DNA of 64,000 bases from Marifrigoribacter sp965178585 (GTDB lineage: Bacteria; Bacteroidota; Bacteroidia; Flavobacteriales; Flavobacteriaceae). The stretch lies in NCBI GenBank assembly GCA_965178585.1, contig OZ238267.1:2170001-2234000 (forward strand), written 5' to 3'. A program made the position numbers and the translations under genes. The notes under the pieces were generated by a model that did no database searches, was not told where the DNA came from, and was given only the letters and a program-made list of their open reading frames with translations. This document shows positions 23,425-32,558 of this stretch, piece after piece (position 1 is the stretch's first letter; the number at the start of each line of letters is the position of its first letter).

Positions 23425-24357
23425 ATGAAAAGAACATTGAGAAATGTAATATTATCTCTTGGATTACTTTCCAGCTTATTTATTAGTTGTCAGTCAAATC
23501 AAGAAAAAACTAATTTGACTGAAAAGATTACTGAAACACAAGAAGAAAAAATACTGAATCCAGAGGAACAAGAAATAAAAGCTATTGTTGAAAAATTATT
23601 GATGCTTGTAGGTAATTCTGACTTTCAGGCATTAGATACCATAATTTCAGACAAGGCAAACCTGGCAAGTGCAATAATTCGAGATGGGGTCTCTAAAAAT
23701 TCCGTCATCACAATTGGCGAATATTTTGAAACACAAAAACATCGAGAACGGAAGCCCTTTTACGAACCCGTAAATGAATACAAAATCCTTATAAATAAAG
23801 GGCAAATCGCATTTGTTTGGGCTGATGCTATCTTACATTCATATGGTGTTCCACGGACAAATAACATCGACAATTTCACTTTAATCAAGGAAGAAGGTGA
23901 ATGGAAATTTATTAGCATCTCATTCACAAATACACCCTTGCCAGAAGAGTTGAAGATATTTGATTTGGAAATTTTTGCCAAGAGTTATGCACAAGTGTGG
24001 TGCAGTCAAAGACCAAATTTTGTGTCATCCTTTTTTGCGGAAGATGGTGTTCTTCAAATAAATGATGGATCGCCAGCAAAAGGAACTGAAGCGATAACAA
24101 ATGTCGTAAAAGGATTTATGGACTCTTTTCCAGATATGGTTGTTTCCATGGATAGCTTGACCACCAACTTAGATAAAACACGATTTTATTGGACACTAAC
24201 TGGAACAAATGATGCCCCTAATGGAACTGGAAATAAAGTTAAAATTAGCGGATTTGAAGAATGGACTTTAAATCACGAAGGATTGATACAAGAATCGAAA
24301 GGTTATTTTGATGATAAAGAATATCAACGTCAACTTGAATTTGGAATAAACAAATAA
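23425..24357 (+). CDS. Lipoprotein with two NTF2-like domains
   Basis: 310 residues. The signal peptide has lipobox FISC. Domain 1 (about residues 50-170) and domain 2 (about 180-305) both look like SnoaL/NTF2-type cone folds: domain 1 contains EEQEIKAIVEKLLMLVGNSD and WKFISISFTN, domain 2 contains FVSSFFAEDGVLQIND and FEEWTLNHEGLIQESKGYFD. Such domains hydrolyse or isomerise small molecules, or only bind them; the substrate is unknown. It stands alone between a remnant right half-site and a remnant left half-site, as if it were a decayed cassette. Confidence 0.75.
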   Translation: MKRTLRNVILSLGLLSSLFISCQSNQEKTNLTEKITETQEEKILNPEEQEIKAIVEKLLMLVGNSDFQALDTIISDKANLASAIIRDGVSKNSVITIGEYFETQKHRERKPFYEPVNEYKILINKGQIAFVWADAILHSYGVPRTNNIDNFTLIKEEGEWKFISISFTNTPLPEELKIFDLEIFAKSYAQVWCSQRPNFVSSFFAEDGVLQINDGSPAKGTEAITNVVKGFMDSFPDMVVSMDSLTTNLDKTRFYWTLTGTNDAPNGTGNKVKISGFEEWTLNHEGLIQESKGYFDDKEYQRQLEFGINK

Positions 24358-24360
24358 AAC

Positions 24361-24410
24361 TTTAGCCAACAACCTTATAAATCATTGAAATGGTTCATAG
24401 TCAAAACCGG
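24361..24410. repeat. Remnant left half of an attC-like site
   Basis: TTTAGCCAACAACCTTATAA followed by ATCATTG resembles the left half of the array sites (core ...CCAAC then AACGTATAAAATTTATGC). No right half follows within 150 bases. Confidence 0.35.
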
Positions 24411-24433
24411 TAAACAATTAATAAAAAAGTAAT

Positions 24434-24865
24434 ATGATTAAATACCTAATTCTGATCTTAACAGTTTTTACTTTCATTGCCTGTGGAAATGATGATGATG
24501 TTGATTGCACCAATGCAATACCTGCACCAAACTGGTTTGAGCTTGGATTCTTTGATTCACAAGGTCAGCCATTAATTGGAAATGTTTATCAACAAGATGC
24601 ATTTAGAATATTTAATTCCAATAGCGAAACATTTATTTCCCCTACAGAATGGGATCCACATAGACTTCAAATATATTTCCCTGACTTCGTTTCAGATACA
24701 CAGTATTATATAGAACTTACCACTGTTGATATCGATACTTTAAACTTTATATTTGAAACTACTCAAGGACCCTGTTTTTTGCAATATAATTTGGAGCATG
24801 TCATTTATAAAGGTGAAACAATCGAAGTTGAAAATAATTCAAACAGCGTCGATCTTATTAAATAA
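24434..24865 (+). CDS. Small lipoprotein of unknown function
   Basis: 143 residues. MIKYLILILTVFTFIACGND has lipobox FIAC followed by an acidic GNDDDVD stretch, the outer-membrane or surface sorting type common in Bacteroidota lipoproteins. The mature part is beta-rich with two cysteines (DCTNAIP, GPCFLQYN) that could pair. Not recognised as a family. Confidence 0.7.
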   Translation: MIKYLILILTVFTFIACGNDDDVDCTNAIPAPNWFELGFFDSQGQPLIGNVYQQDAFRIFNSNSETFISPTEWDPHRLQIYFPDFVSDTQYYIELTTVDIDTLNFIFETTQGPCFLQYNLEHVIYKGETIEVENNSNSVDLIK

Positions 24866-24970
24866 ACATAACATAAAAAACAATCTAAAAAAATGCTCAT
24901 TGTAATAATTGTTACAGTATAGGATATTTATAACTTTTAATATTGTACGGAACTAACAATTATTAAAAAA

Positions 24971-26593
24971 ATGAACTCTAGCATCAAAACCATAGTATTT
25001 TTATTAATCGCTATTATTTCAGGTCAAACCTATTCTCAAACAGCTCCTTTTGAAATAAATTTAGAGCCTGTAAGCATCACAAACTTAGGAGGATTACAAT
25101 CTTTCGCTTTAGGACAAAATAACGGAAAATGGTTAATCGTTGGAGGTAGATTAGATGGCCTGCATAGAAGACAACCTTGGGCTGCATTTGATGTTGCAGG
25201 TCATAACAATCAACTTATTGTAGTAGATCCTGTTACTCAACAAAAATGGTCTGCCCCACTCACTTCATTACCAATAGCAATCCAAGAACAACTAAGTTCT
25301 ACCAATATGGAATTCTACCAAGAAGGAGATTATTTATATTGTCTAGGGGGTTATGGCTACAGTGCTACGGAAAATGATCACATTACCTATCCAAATCTTA
25401 CCGCTATTAAAGTATCCGATGTAATTAATGCGGTAATTAACAACACTAGTTTTGCAAGTCATTTTAGACAGATTACTGATACTCAATTTCAAGTAACAGG
25501 AGGAAGGTTAAAAAAAATAGATGACACTTATTATTTAATGGGTGGTCAAAAATTTATTGGTAGATACAACCCAGTTGGTCCTGGTCACGGACCCGGGTTT
25601 ATTCAAGAATATTCAGATTCCATACGAAAGTTCGAATTAGTTGATAATGGAACAACTATCACTATTAATCACCTTCCATCCTATACAGATAGTGAAAATT
25701 TACATAGAAGAGATTATAATGCAGAATCGCAAATATTACCTAACGGAAATGAAGGTATTACTATGTTTTCTGGAGTATTCCAACCCGTTATAGATTTACC
25801 TTATTTAAATTCTGTTACCATAGATGCTAATGGATACGCTGTAGATAACTCGTTTCAACAATTCTATAACCATTATCATTGCCCGGTTTTACCTCTTTAT
25901 TCTGAAGAAAATAATGAAATGCATACTGTGTTTTTTGGTGGAATTGCTCAGTTTTATGACAATAATGGAACCTTAGTACAAGATGACAATGTGCCTTTTG
26001 TAAAAACAATTGCGAGAATAACCCGAGATAGTAATGGTATCATGGCAGAATACAAATTACCAATAGAAATGCCTGAATTACTAGGTGCTGGTGGAGAGTT
26101 TATACCTAATTTAGATTTCCCTCAATTTAATAACGGGGTTTATAAAATGGATAATTTAACCAATGATGATACGTTGATTGGTTATATTTTTGGAGGAATA
26201 AGTAGTTCTGCACCTAATATATTCTTTATAAATGATGGAACTCAAAGTAGTGCTAACAGTCAAATATTTAAAGTATATATAAAAAAGACCGAGACCTTAT
26301 CAACAGATGATTTGAATAATTCTAGTAACAATAAATTAAACCTAAACATCTACCCTAACCCAAATGAGGGTGAAATCAATTTAACTTTTAATTTAGTTGA
26401 AAATGAAGATGTAAAAGTTTCCATATTAGACGCTAAAGGTAGTTTGATTACCAGATTAGACCTAACTGATTTAAATACCGGAGACAACCATTCCATAATA
26501 GAAGTTGATAACCTTTTAAATGGAGGTATCTACTTTATTACAATTGAAACTTCAAAAGCAAAAGAAATTCGTAAATTAATTGTAGAGAAATAA
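24971..26593 (+). CDS. Secreted protein with type IX secretion sorting domain
   Basis: 540 residues. A signal peptide (MNSSIKTIVFLLIAIISGQT) is followed by a large region with repeated short glycine motifs (LIVGGRLDG, YLYCLGGYG, YLMGGQKF, GYIFGGI) suggesting a kelch-like or beta-propeller fold. The last 80 residues are a Por-type C-terminal sorting domain: NIYPNPNEGEINLTF, VSILDAKG, LLNGGIYFITIE, KLIVEK. It is exported to the surface or medium by the T9SS. The target of the propeller is unknown. Confidence 0.85.
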   Translation: MNSSIKTIVFLLIAIISGQTYSQTAPFEINLEPVSITNLGGLQSFALGQNNGKWLIVGGRLDGLHRRQPWAAFDVAGHNNQLIVVDPVTQQKWSAPLTSLPIAIQEQLSSTNMEFYQEGDYLYCLGGYGYSATENDHITYPNLTAIKVSDVINAVINNTSFASHFRQITDTQFQVTGGRLKKIDDTYYLMGGQKFIGRYNPVGPGHGPGFIQEYSDSIRKFELVDNGTTITINHLPSYTDSENLHRRDYNAESQILPNGNEGITMFSGVFQPVIDLPYLNSVTIDANGYAVDNSFQQFYNHYHCPVLPLYSEENNEMHTVFFGGIAQFYDNNGTLVQDDNVPFVKTIARITRDSNGIMAEYKLPIEMPELLGAGGEFIPNLDFPQFNNGVYKMDNLTNDDTLIGYIFGGISSSAPNIFFINDGTQSSANSQIFKVYIKKTETLSTDDLNNSSNNKLNLNIYPNPNEGEINLTFNLVENEDVKVSILDAKGSLITRLDLTDLNTGDNHSIIEVDNLLNGGIYFITIETSKAKEIRKLIVEK

Positions 26594-26602
26594 AATAATC
26601 AA

Positions 26603-26782
26603 TTAACCTCCCTGTAATTTATCAGCTCCGTCTAATAAACCTACCAATTCTTGAGGGTTATGTATTAAAATAGGAATGTGCTGAGAGCAGATATAAAAAT
26701 GGGTGTCCTTATGGTAAAATTTAGTAACCGGTGTTTCGTGTGAAGATTTATTGCAAACTAAACATTCTCTTGTAGTACTCAT
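26603..26782 (-). CDS. 59-residue zinc-ribbon-like small protein
   Basis: The minus-strand frame from the ATG at 26782 to the TAA at 26603 encodes MSTTRECLVCNKSSHETP, then KFYHKDTHFYICSQH, IPILIHNPQELVGLLDGADK. The pattern CxxC...H...CxxH looks like a small zinc site. The length and cysteine placement make chance unlikely. It lies between the T9SS protein (convergent) and the dipeptidase gene. Confidence 0.7.
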   Translation of the reverse strand: MSTTRECLVCNKSSHETPVTKFYHKDTHFYICSQHIPILIHNPQELVGLLDGADKLQGG

Positions 26783-26820
26783 TTTTTAAAATTTTAATAT
26801 TGTCCAAAACTAATTGTAAT

Positions 26821-26862
26821 TTATCTCTAAAAATATTATGAATGTTATATTTTTAGAGATAA
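26821..26862 (-). terminator. Perfect 16-bp stem-loop downstream of the dipeptidase gene
   Basis: TTATCTCTAAAAATAT (26821-26836) pairs perfectly with ATATTTTTAGAGATAA (26847-26862) around a 10-nt loop, 12 bases after the stop of the minus-strand dipeptidase. There is no long T run, so it may act as an mRNA-stabilising stem rather than a strict terminator. Confidence 0.5.
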
Positions 26863-26873
26863 ATAAATAAAAC

Positions 26874-28331
26874 TTATTTTACTGGAATCTCCTTTAAGAT
26901 CTCTAAAACAAATTTCCAAAACTTTTGAGTAGATGAGATACTAGCTCTCTCATCTGGAGAGTGTGCTCCTTTAATCGTAGGTCCAAAAGAAATCATATCC
27001 ATACCAGGATAGTTAGTTCCTAAGATTCCACATTCTAACCCTGCGTGACAAGCCGCTACATTAGCTTTTTCGCCATTCATTTTTTCGTATAAACCATCCA
27101 ATACTTTTAAAATAGCAGAATCCATATTGGGAGCCCAACCCGGATAATCACCTGATAAATTCACCTCAAAACCAGCCAATTCAAATACAGAGCTTAAGGT
27201 GTTAACCATATTTTCTTTTGAAGAATCTACAGATGACCGAGTTAAACATTCAATGGTAATGGTTCCATTATTTACATTAATCTTAGCAATATTATTTGAA
27301 GTTTCTACTAAATCTTCAATGGCTGGACTCATTCTAAAAACTCCATTATGTGCTCCATAAACAGCCTTAATAAATAAATCTTGATCTACAGAACTTAATA
27401 CCGTTTCAGGTATAGTTTCTAATTTTTCAGCAGTAATTGATAAATCAGATTCTAAATGATGAAACTCATTTTCTAATTCTACTTTAATTTTATCAAAAGC
27501 CTTAAAAAAGTCGCTTTCATAATTATTTTCAACTACAATAGTAGCATTACTCTCTCTAGGAATTGCATTACGCAAACTTCCACCCAATAAAAAAGCTAGA
27601 GAAGAAGCGCCTTGAGTTGCTAGCAAAATACGGTTCATCATTTTATTAGCATTACCCAAACCTAAATGAATTTCCATACCACTATGTCCTCCTTGTAATC
27701 CTTTAACGCTAATTTTATATCCATTTGCGTTTGCTGGTGCAGCAACAGGTATATAAATTTTAGAAGCTGTTACATCTACTCCTCCTGCACAACCCACTCC
27801 TATTTCATCATCTTCTTCGGTATCTAAATTTAATAATATTTCACCTTCTAATATTCCTCCTTTTAATCCGATAGCTCCAGTCATTCCTGTTTCTTCATCG
27901 ATGGTAAATAACGCATCGATAGCTGGATGCTCTATCGTATCACTTTCTAAAATAGCCATAATAGTAGCTACCCCTAGACCATTATCGGCTCCTAAAGTAG
28001 TTCCATTTGCACGTACCCAATCACCATCTACATACATTTCAATTCCTTGTGTTGCGAAATCAAAATCAGTATCATTATTTTTTTGATGCACCATATCTAT
28101 ATGAGACTGCAACACAATTCCTTTTCGGTTTTCCATCCCTGGTGTTGCTGGTTTACGAATGATTACATTACGCACATCATCCTCAAAAGTTTCTAGGCCT
28201 AGCTTATTCCCAAAATCTTTCATAAACTCAATTACCTGCTCTTCTTTTTTGGAAGCACGAGGTACTGCGTTTAAATCTGCAAAATTATTCCAAAGTCTTT
28301 TGGGTTCTAAATTTCTAATGGCTTCATTCAT
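26874..28331 (-). CDS. pepD: Aminoacyl-histidine dipeptidase (cytosol non-specific dipeptidase)
   Basis: 485 residues from the ATG at 28331 (MNEAIRNLEPKRLWNNF), chosen because family members begin there; an in-frame ATG at 28358 adds nine residues. M20 metallopeptidase features: LQSHIDMVHQKN (metal ligand H and catalytic D), GADNGLGVATIMAIL (bridging D), DEETGMTGAIGL (catalytic and ligand E), LQGGHSGMEIHLG in the lid domain, and HAGLECGILG near the C-terminus. A two-zinc cytoplasmic enzyme that hydrolyses Xaa-His and other dipeptides. Confidence 0.92.
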   Translation of the reverse strand: MNEAIRNLEPKRLWNNFADLNAVPRASKKEEQVIEFMKDFGNKLGLETFEDDVRNVIIRKPATPGMENRKGIVLQSHIDMVHQKNNDTDFDFATQGIEMYVDGDWVRANGTTLGADNGLGVATIMAILESDTIEHPAIDALFTIDEETGMTGAIGLKGGILEGEILLNLDTEEDDEIGVGCAGGVDVTASKIYIPVAAPANANGYKISVKGLQGGHSGMEIHLGLGNANKMMNRILLATQGASSLAFLLGGSLRNAIPRESNATIVVENNYESDFFKAFDKIKVELENEFHHLESDLSITAEKLETIPETVLSSVDQDLFIKAVYGAHNGVFRMSPAIEDLVETSNNIAKINVNNGTITIECLTRSSVDSSKENMVNTLSSVFELAGFEVNLSGDYPGWAPNMDSAILKVLDGLYEKMNGEKANVAACHAGLECGILGTNYPGMDMISFGPTIKGAHSPDERASISSTQKFWKFVLEILKEIPVK

Positions 28332-28409
28332 GGTATACGATTTATTTAAAAAATTCATGCAAAATTACAATTTACTTCCATGAGTAAAAATTATAAAAAG
28401 AATTATTTG

Positions 28410-28417
28410 TAAGTTTG
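28410..28417 (+). promoter_or_regulatory. -7 promoter element TAAGTTTG
   Basis: Perfect TAnnTTTG beginning 12 bases before the ATG at 28422; leaderless configuration. Confidence 0.5.
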
Positions 28418-28421
28418 ATTT

Positions 28422-29489
28422 ATGCAAAAAAAGACCAAACTAATTCTTGTAGCCTTACTACCTATTCAAATATTAGTTTTACAAATTCTAAAGAACTTTC
28501 CAACATTTATTGAATCCTTTTATAGTACTGGAATATTTCCAGTTATATCAAAAATATCTCGTTATTTATTTGGCTGGATCCCTTTTTCAGTTGGAGATAT
28601 TTTTTACCTACTTTTTATTTTTTTATTAATCCGATGGATTTATAAAAATTTTAAACGAATTAAAACAGACACCAAAAATTTCTTTTTAGATATTTTTTCA
28701 AGCTTATCTTTAATTTATTTAATGTTTAATCTTTTCTGGGGTTTAAATTATTATCGAGTTCCACTTCACCAAACACTTTCATTAGATACTGAATACAATA
28801 CCGAAGAACTAATTACAACCACAAAACGATTGATAAAAAAATCGAATGAAATGCATCGAAAACTAGGATTTCTTGATTCTGTAAAAATTGAGTCACCCTA
28901 CAATCATAAACTAATCTTTAAAAAAACATTGAACGGTTATCATAATCTAGAAAGCAAACATCCAAATTTAATATATTCACCAATAAGCTTAAAAAAAAGT
29001 ACTTGGAGTTTGGGTTTGACTTATATGGGTTATAGTGGTTATTACAATCCTTTAACTGGAGAAGCGCAAGTAAACAGTCTTATTAAGTTACATAAATTCC
29101 CTGTAGTTAGTTGCCATGAACAAGCACACCAATTGGGTTATGCTGCTGAAAACGAAGCCAATTTTATAGCTGCTTTAGCGACCATTAATAACGATGATGA
29201 GTTTATACAATACACTGGTTATATTTTCGCCTTACGTTATTGTGTAAATGAAATTGCTAGAAGAGATTTAGACACGTATCACGAATTATTAACTACCATT
29301 AATCCTGGTATTTTAAAAAGCTATAAAGAAATGCGTGATTTTTGGAGAAGTTATGAAAATCCTTTCGAAGTAATTTCAAAAATATTTTGGGATCAATTTC
29401 TAAAAGCAAACAACCAAACTAAGGGTATTAAAAGTTATAGCTATATGGTTGCACTCATAATAAATTATTATGAAGACCAATCATTTTAG
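28422..29489 (+). CDS. DUF3810 family membrane metallopeptidase-like protein
   Basis: 355 residues. Three hydrophobic segments lie in the first 110 residues, then a soluble domain with the zinc-protease motif VSCHEQAHQLGYAAENEANF (HExxH, followed by an E-rich helix that could give the third ligand). This is DUF3810, usual in Bacteroidota and predicted to be a membrane-bound zinc protease; no substrate is known. It is divergent from pepD, and its -7 element lies right at the start codon. Confidence 0.85.
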   Translation: MQKKTKLILVALLPIQILVLQILKNFPTFIESFYSTGIFPVISKISRYLFGWIPFSVGDIFYLLFIFLLIRWIYKNFKRIKTDTKNFFLDIFSSLSLIYLMFNLFWGLNYYRVPLHQTLSLDTEYNTEELITTTKRLIKKSNEMHRKLGFLDSVKIESPYNHKLIFKKTLNGYHNLESKHPNLIYSPISLKKSTWSLGLTYMGYSGYYNPLTGEAQVNSLIKLHKFPVVSCHEQAHQLGYAAENEANFIAALATINNDDEFIQYTGYIFALRYCVNEIARRDLDTYHELLTTINPGILKSYKEMRDFWRSYENPFEVISKIFWDQFLKANNQTKGIKSYSYMVALIINYYEDQSF

Positions 29490-29576
29490 TTATCTTTTAT
29501 GTTAAAATCCTGAATAAAATGTTTTTATCCAACAGTATTTGCATTTTTAAAAACTTTATTGTTAATAAACCAACCC

Positions 29577-32534
29577 ATGAAAAAAACAGTATTCCTATGC
29601 TTACTTCTGGTAAGTGTAACAAACTTAGTTGCTCAAGATTATTTTCCAACTAATTCCAAATTAAAACAAGAAAACAACAATTTTACCGCTTTTACAAATG
29701 CAGTAATCCATATTACTCCATCTGAAGAAGTTAAAAATGGAACCTTGTTAATTCAAGATGGTAAAGTTATTGCAAGCGGAAAGTCGGTTTCTATTCCAGA
29801 AAACACTATTGTTATCGATTTAAATGGTAAGCACATATACCCTTCTTTTATCGATCCTTATTCTAGTTTTGGTGTTGCTAAACCTGAAAAAGCAAAAAGA
29901 GAACAAAGCCCTCAATATGAAACAAATAGAGAAGGATTTTATTGGAACGACCATATCATGCCAGAAAATAATGCGATAGATAAATTTGAATATGCTAGTA
30001 AAAAAGCAGAAGAACTTCGTAAAGAAGGTTTTGGTGTAGTAAACACACATATCATGGACGGTATCGCTAGAGGTACAGGTGTATTAGTAACTTTAAATGA
30101 TGAAGGAGATAATTCAGAAAGAATAATTAATGACATTTCTGGTCAATACTTTTCTTTTAAAAAATCGGTAGCGAGTAGGCAATCATATCCATCATCACCT
30201 ATGGGTTCCTTTGCATTATTAAAACAAGTGTACCATGATGCAGAATGGTATGCTAACGATAATTCTAAAACCAAAGATTTATCTCTGGAAGCATTAAATG
30301 CAAACAAAAAACTCCCTTCATTTATAGAAAGTTTAGATAAAAGAAAAAACATTAATGCAGATCAAATTAGTGATCAATTCAATCTAAATTCTATTATTGT
30401 AGGTGCCGGAGATGAATATGAAGTTATTGAAAGTATCAAAGCTACTCAAGCTAAATATATCATTCCGATTAACTTCCCTGAAGCATATGATGTAAGCGAC
30501 CCTTACTCTTTAAAATATTTAACTATTGAAGAAATGCGGAACTGGAACCAAGCTCCTACCAATCCAAAGGTTTTAGCAGAAAACCAGATAGAATTTGCTT
30601 TAACTACATTTAATTTAGATAAAGTTTCTCAATTTAATTCAAAATTAAAAAAGGCTATCAAATATGGTTTTGATAAAACTAAAGCTTTAGAAGCCTTAAC
30701 AACAATACCAGCAGCAATGCTAGGTCAAAGTGATAAAATTGGAACCTTGAATAAAGGAAGTTATGCAAACTTTTTAATTACTTCAGGTGAAATTTTTGAA
30801 GAAGAAACAATATTGCATGAAAATTGGGTACAGGGATCTAAGAATGTAATCAATTCATTTAATCAAAAAGATATTCGTGGTGACTATACCATTTCAACAG
30901 CAGGAAAAAAATTCGATGTTTCTATTTCTGGTAAAATGGATAAATTAAAATCGGAAGTAAAGGTTGATACTTTAGAATACTCTTCAAAATTAAATTACAA
31001 AAATAATTGGATAACACTTTCAATTACAGATAAAGAGACAAAAGACGTTTATAACTCAACAGCACTAGTTGATAAAAATAAAGATAATTTCTCAGGAAAA
31101 TTATTTTTACCAAGTGGCAAGGAAACCACATTCACTGCCATAAAGCAATCTTCATCAAACAAGAAAGAGGAAAAGAAAGAGGGCAAGAAAGAGGACAAAG
31201 AAATTGAAATAGTGCCACTCACCTACCCAAATGTTGGTTATGGCTTTACAGAAATTCCTAAACAACAGACCATTCTTTTTAAAAATGCAACAGTTTGGAC
31301 AAATGAAGAGGAAGGAATAATAACAGAAGCAGATGTTTTAGTTAAAAATGGAAAAATTGAAAAAATAGGAAAAAACATTTCATCTGGAAATGCATTAAAG
31401 GTGGATGCTACTGGAAAACATTTAACTTCTGGAGTAATAGATGAGCATTCACATATAGCTGCTTTTTCAATAAATGAAGGAGGACAGAATTCATCTGCTG
31501 AAGTAACGATTGAAGATGTTTTAGATCCTGAGGATATAAACATTTATCACAACTTAGCAGGAGGAGTTACGACCATTCAAATACTACATGGATCTGCAAA
31601 TCCAATTGGAGGAAGATCAGCAATCATAAAGCCTAGATGGGGAGCAGATGCTCAAGGGCTATTATATAAAGATGCAGCAAAATTTATAAAATTTGCATTG
31701 GGCGAAAATGTAAAACAATCTAATTGGCAAAGTTATAGTCGTTTTCCACAAACAAGAATGGGTGTTGAACAATTATATGTGAATTACTTTACAAGAGCAC
31801 AAGAATATGAATCACTTAAGAAAAGTGGAAAGCCATATCGTTATGATGAAGAAATGGAAGTATTGGTTGAGATATTAAATGAGGAACGATTTATCTCTTG
31901 TCATTCCTATGTTCAAAGTGAAATTAATATGCTGATGAAAGTTGCAGAACGCTTTGATTTTAGAATTAACACGTTTACACACATTTTAGAAGGTTATAAA
32001 GTTGCCGATAAAATGAAAGAACACGGAGTAGGTGGTTCTACTTTTAGTGATTGGTGGGCTTATAAATACGAAGTTATTGATGCTATTCCTTATAATGCAA
32101 CTATAATGACTAATGCAGGTGTTACAGTAGCTATTAATAGTGATGATGCAGAAATGTCAAGAAGATTAAATCAAGAAGCAGCAAAATCTGTTAAATACGG
32201 TGGAATGTCTGAGGAAGAGGCTTGGAAAATGGTCACTTTAAATCCAGCAAAATTATTACACTTGGATGATAAAGTAGGAAGTGTAAAAGTAGGTAAAGAT
32301 GCTGATTTAGTATTGTGGAGTGATCATCCATTATCGATTTATGCAAAAGCAGAAAAAACATTAATTGAAGGTGTTGTTTATTTTGATATAGAAAAAGACA
32401 AGCAACAACGTAAAGCAATTAAAGATGAAAAAAATAAACTTGTTAAGTTAATGAGAAATGAAAAAGACGGAGGAGGTAAGAAAAAAAGACCTATGAAGAA
32501 GGAAAAGAAACATTTTACTTGCGAAAGTTTATAA
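29577..32534 (+). CDS. Exported double amidohydrolase-family protein
   Basis: 985 residues from the ATG at 29577 (signal MKKTVFLCLLLVSVTNLVAQ); an in-frame TTG lies six codons upstream. It contains two amidohydrolase-like modules. The N-terminal one (about residues 30-430) has the beta-strand entry GKHIYPSFIDPYSSFG, where the metal-binding HxH is replaced. The C-terminal one (about 560-950) keeps metal residues: VIDEHSHI, ISCHSYVQSE, FTHILEGYK and VAINSDDAEMSRR. So only the second module looks catalytic. The last 30 residues are very lysine-rich. Probably a periplasmic imidazolonepropionase-like hydrolase; the substrate is unknown. Confidence 0.82.
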   Translation: MKKTVFLCLLLVSVTNLVAQDYFPTNSKLKQENNNFTAFTNAVIHITPSEEVKNGTLLIQDGKVIASGKSVSIPENTIVIDLNGKHIYPSFIDPYSSFGVAKPEKAKREQSPQYETNREGFYWNDHIMPENNAIDKFEYASKKAEELRKEGFGVVNTHIMDGIARGTGVLVTLNDEGDNSERIINDISGQYFSFKKSVASRQSYPSSPMGSFALLKQVYHDAEWYANDNSKTKDLSLEALNANKKLPSFIESLDKRKNINADQISDQFNLNSIIVGAGDEYEVIESIKATQAKYIIPINFPEAYDVSDPYSLKYLTIEEMRNWNQAPTNPKVLAENQIEFALTTFNLDKVSQFNSKLKKAIKYGFDKTKALEALTTIPAAMLGQSDKIGTLNKGSYANFLITSGEIFEEETILHENWVQGSKNVINSFNQKDIRGDYTISTAGKKFDVSISGKMDKLKSEVKVDTLEYSSKLNYKNNWITLSITDKETKDVYNSTALVDKNKDNFSGKLFLPSGKETTFTAIKQSSSNKKEEKKEGKKEDKEIEIVPLTYPNVGYGFTEIPKQQTILFKNATVWTNEEEGIITEADVLVKNGKIEKIGKNISSGNALKVDATGKHLTSGVIDEHSHIAAFSINEGGQNSSAEVTIEDVLDPEDINIYHNLAGGVTTIQILHGSANPIGGRSAIIKPRWGADAQGLLYKDAAKFIKFALGENVKQSNWQSYSRFPQTRMGVEQLYVNYFTRAQEYESLKKSGKPYRYDEEMEVLVEILNEERFISCHSYVQSEINMLMKVAERFDFRINTFTHILEGYKVADKMKEHGVGGSTFSDWWAYKYEVIDAIPYNATIMTNAGVTVAINSDDAEMSRRLNQEAAKSVKYGGMSEEEAWKMVTLNPAKLLHLDDKVGSVKVGKDADLVLWSDHPLSIYAKAEKTLIEGVVYFDIEKDKQQRKAIKDEKNKLVKLMRNEKDGGGKKKRPMKKEKKHFTCESL

Positions 32535-32558
32535 ACCAATTAAAGAAATCATTCAGTT

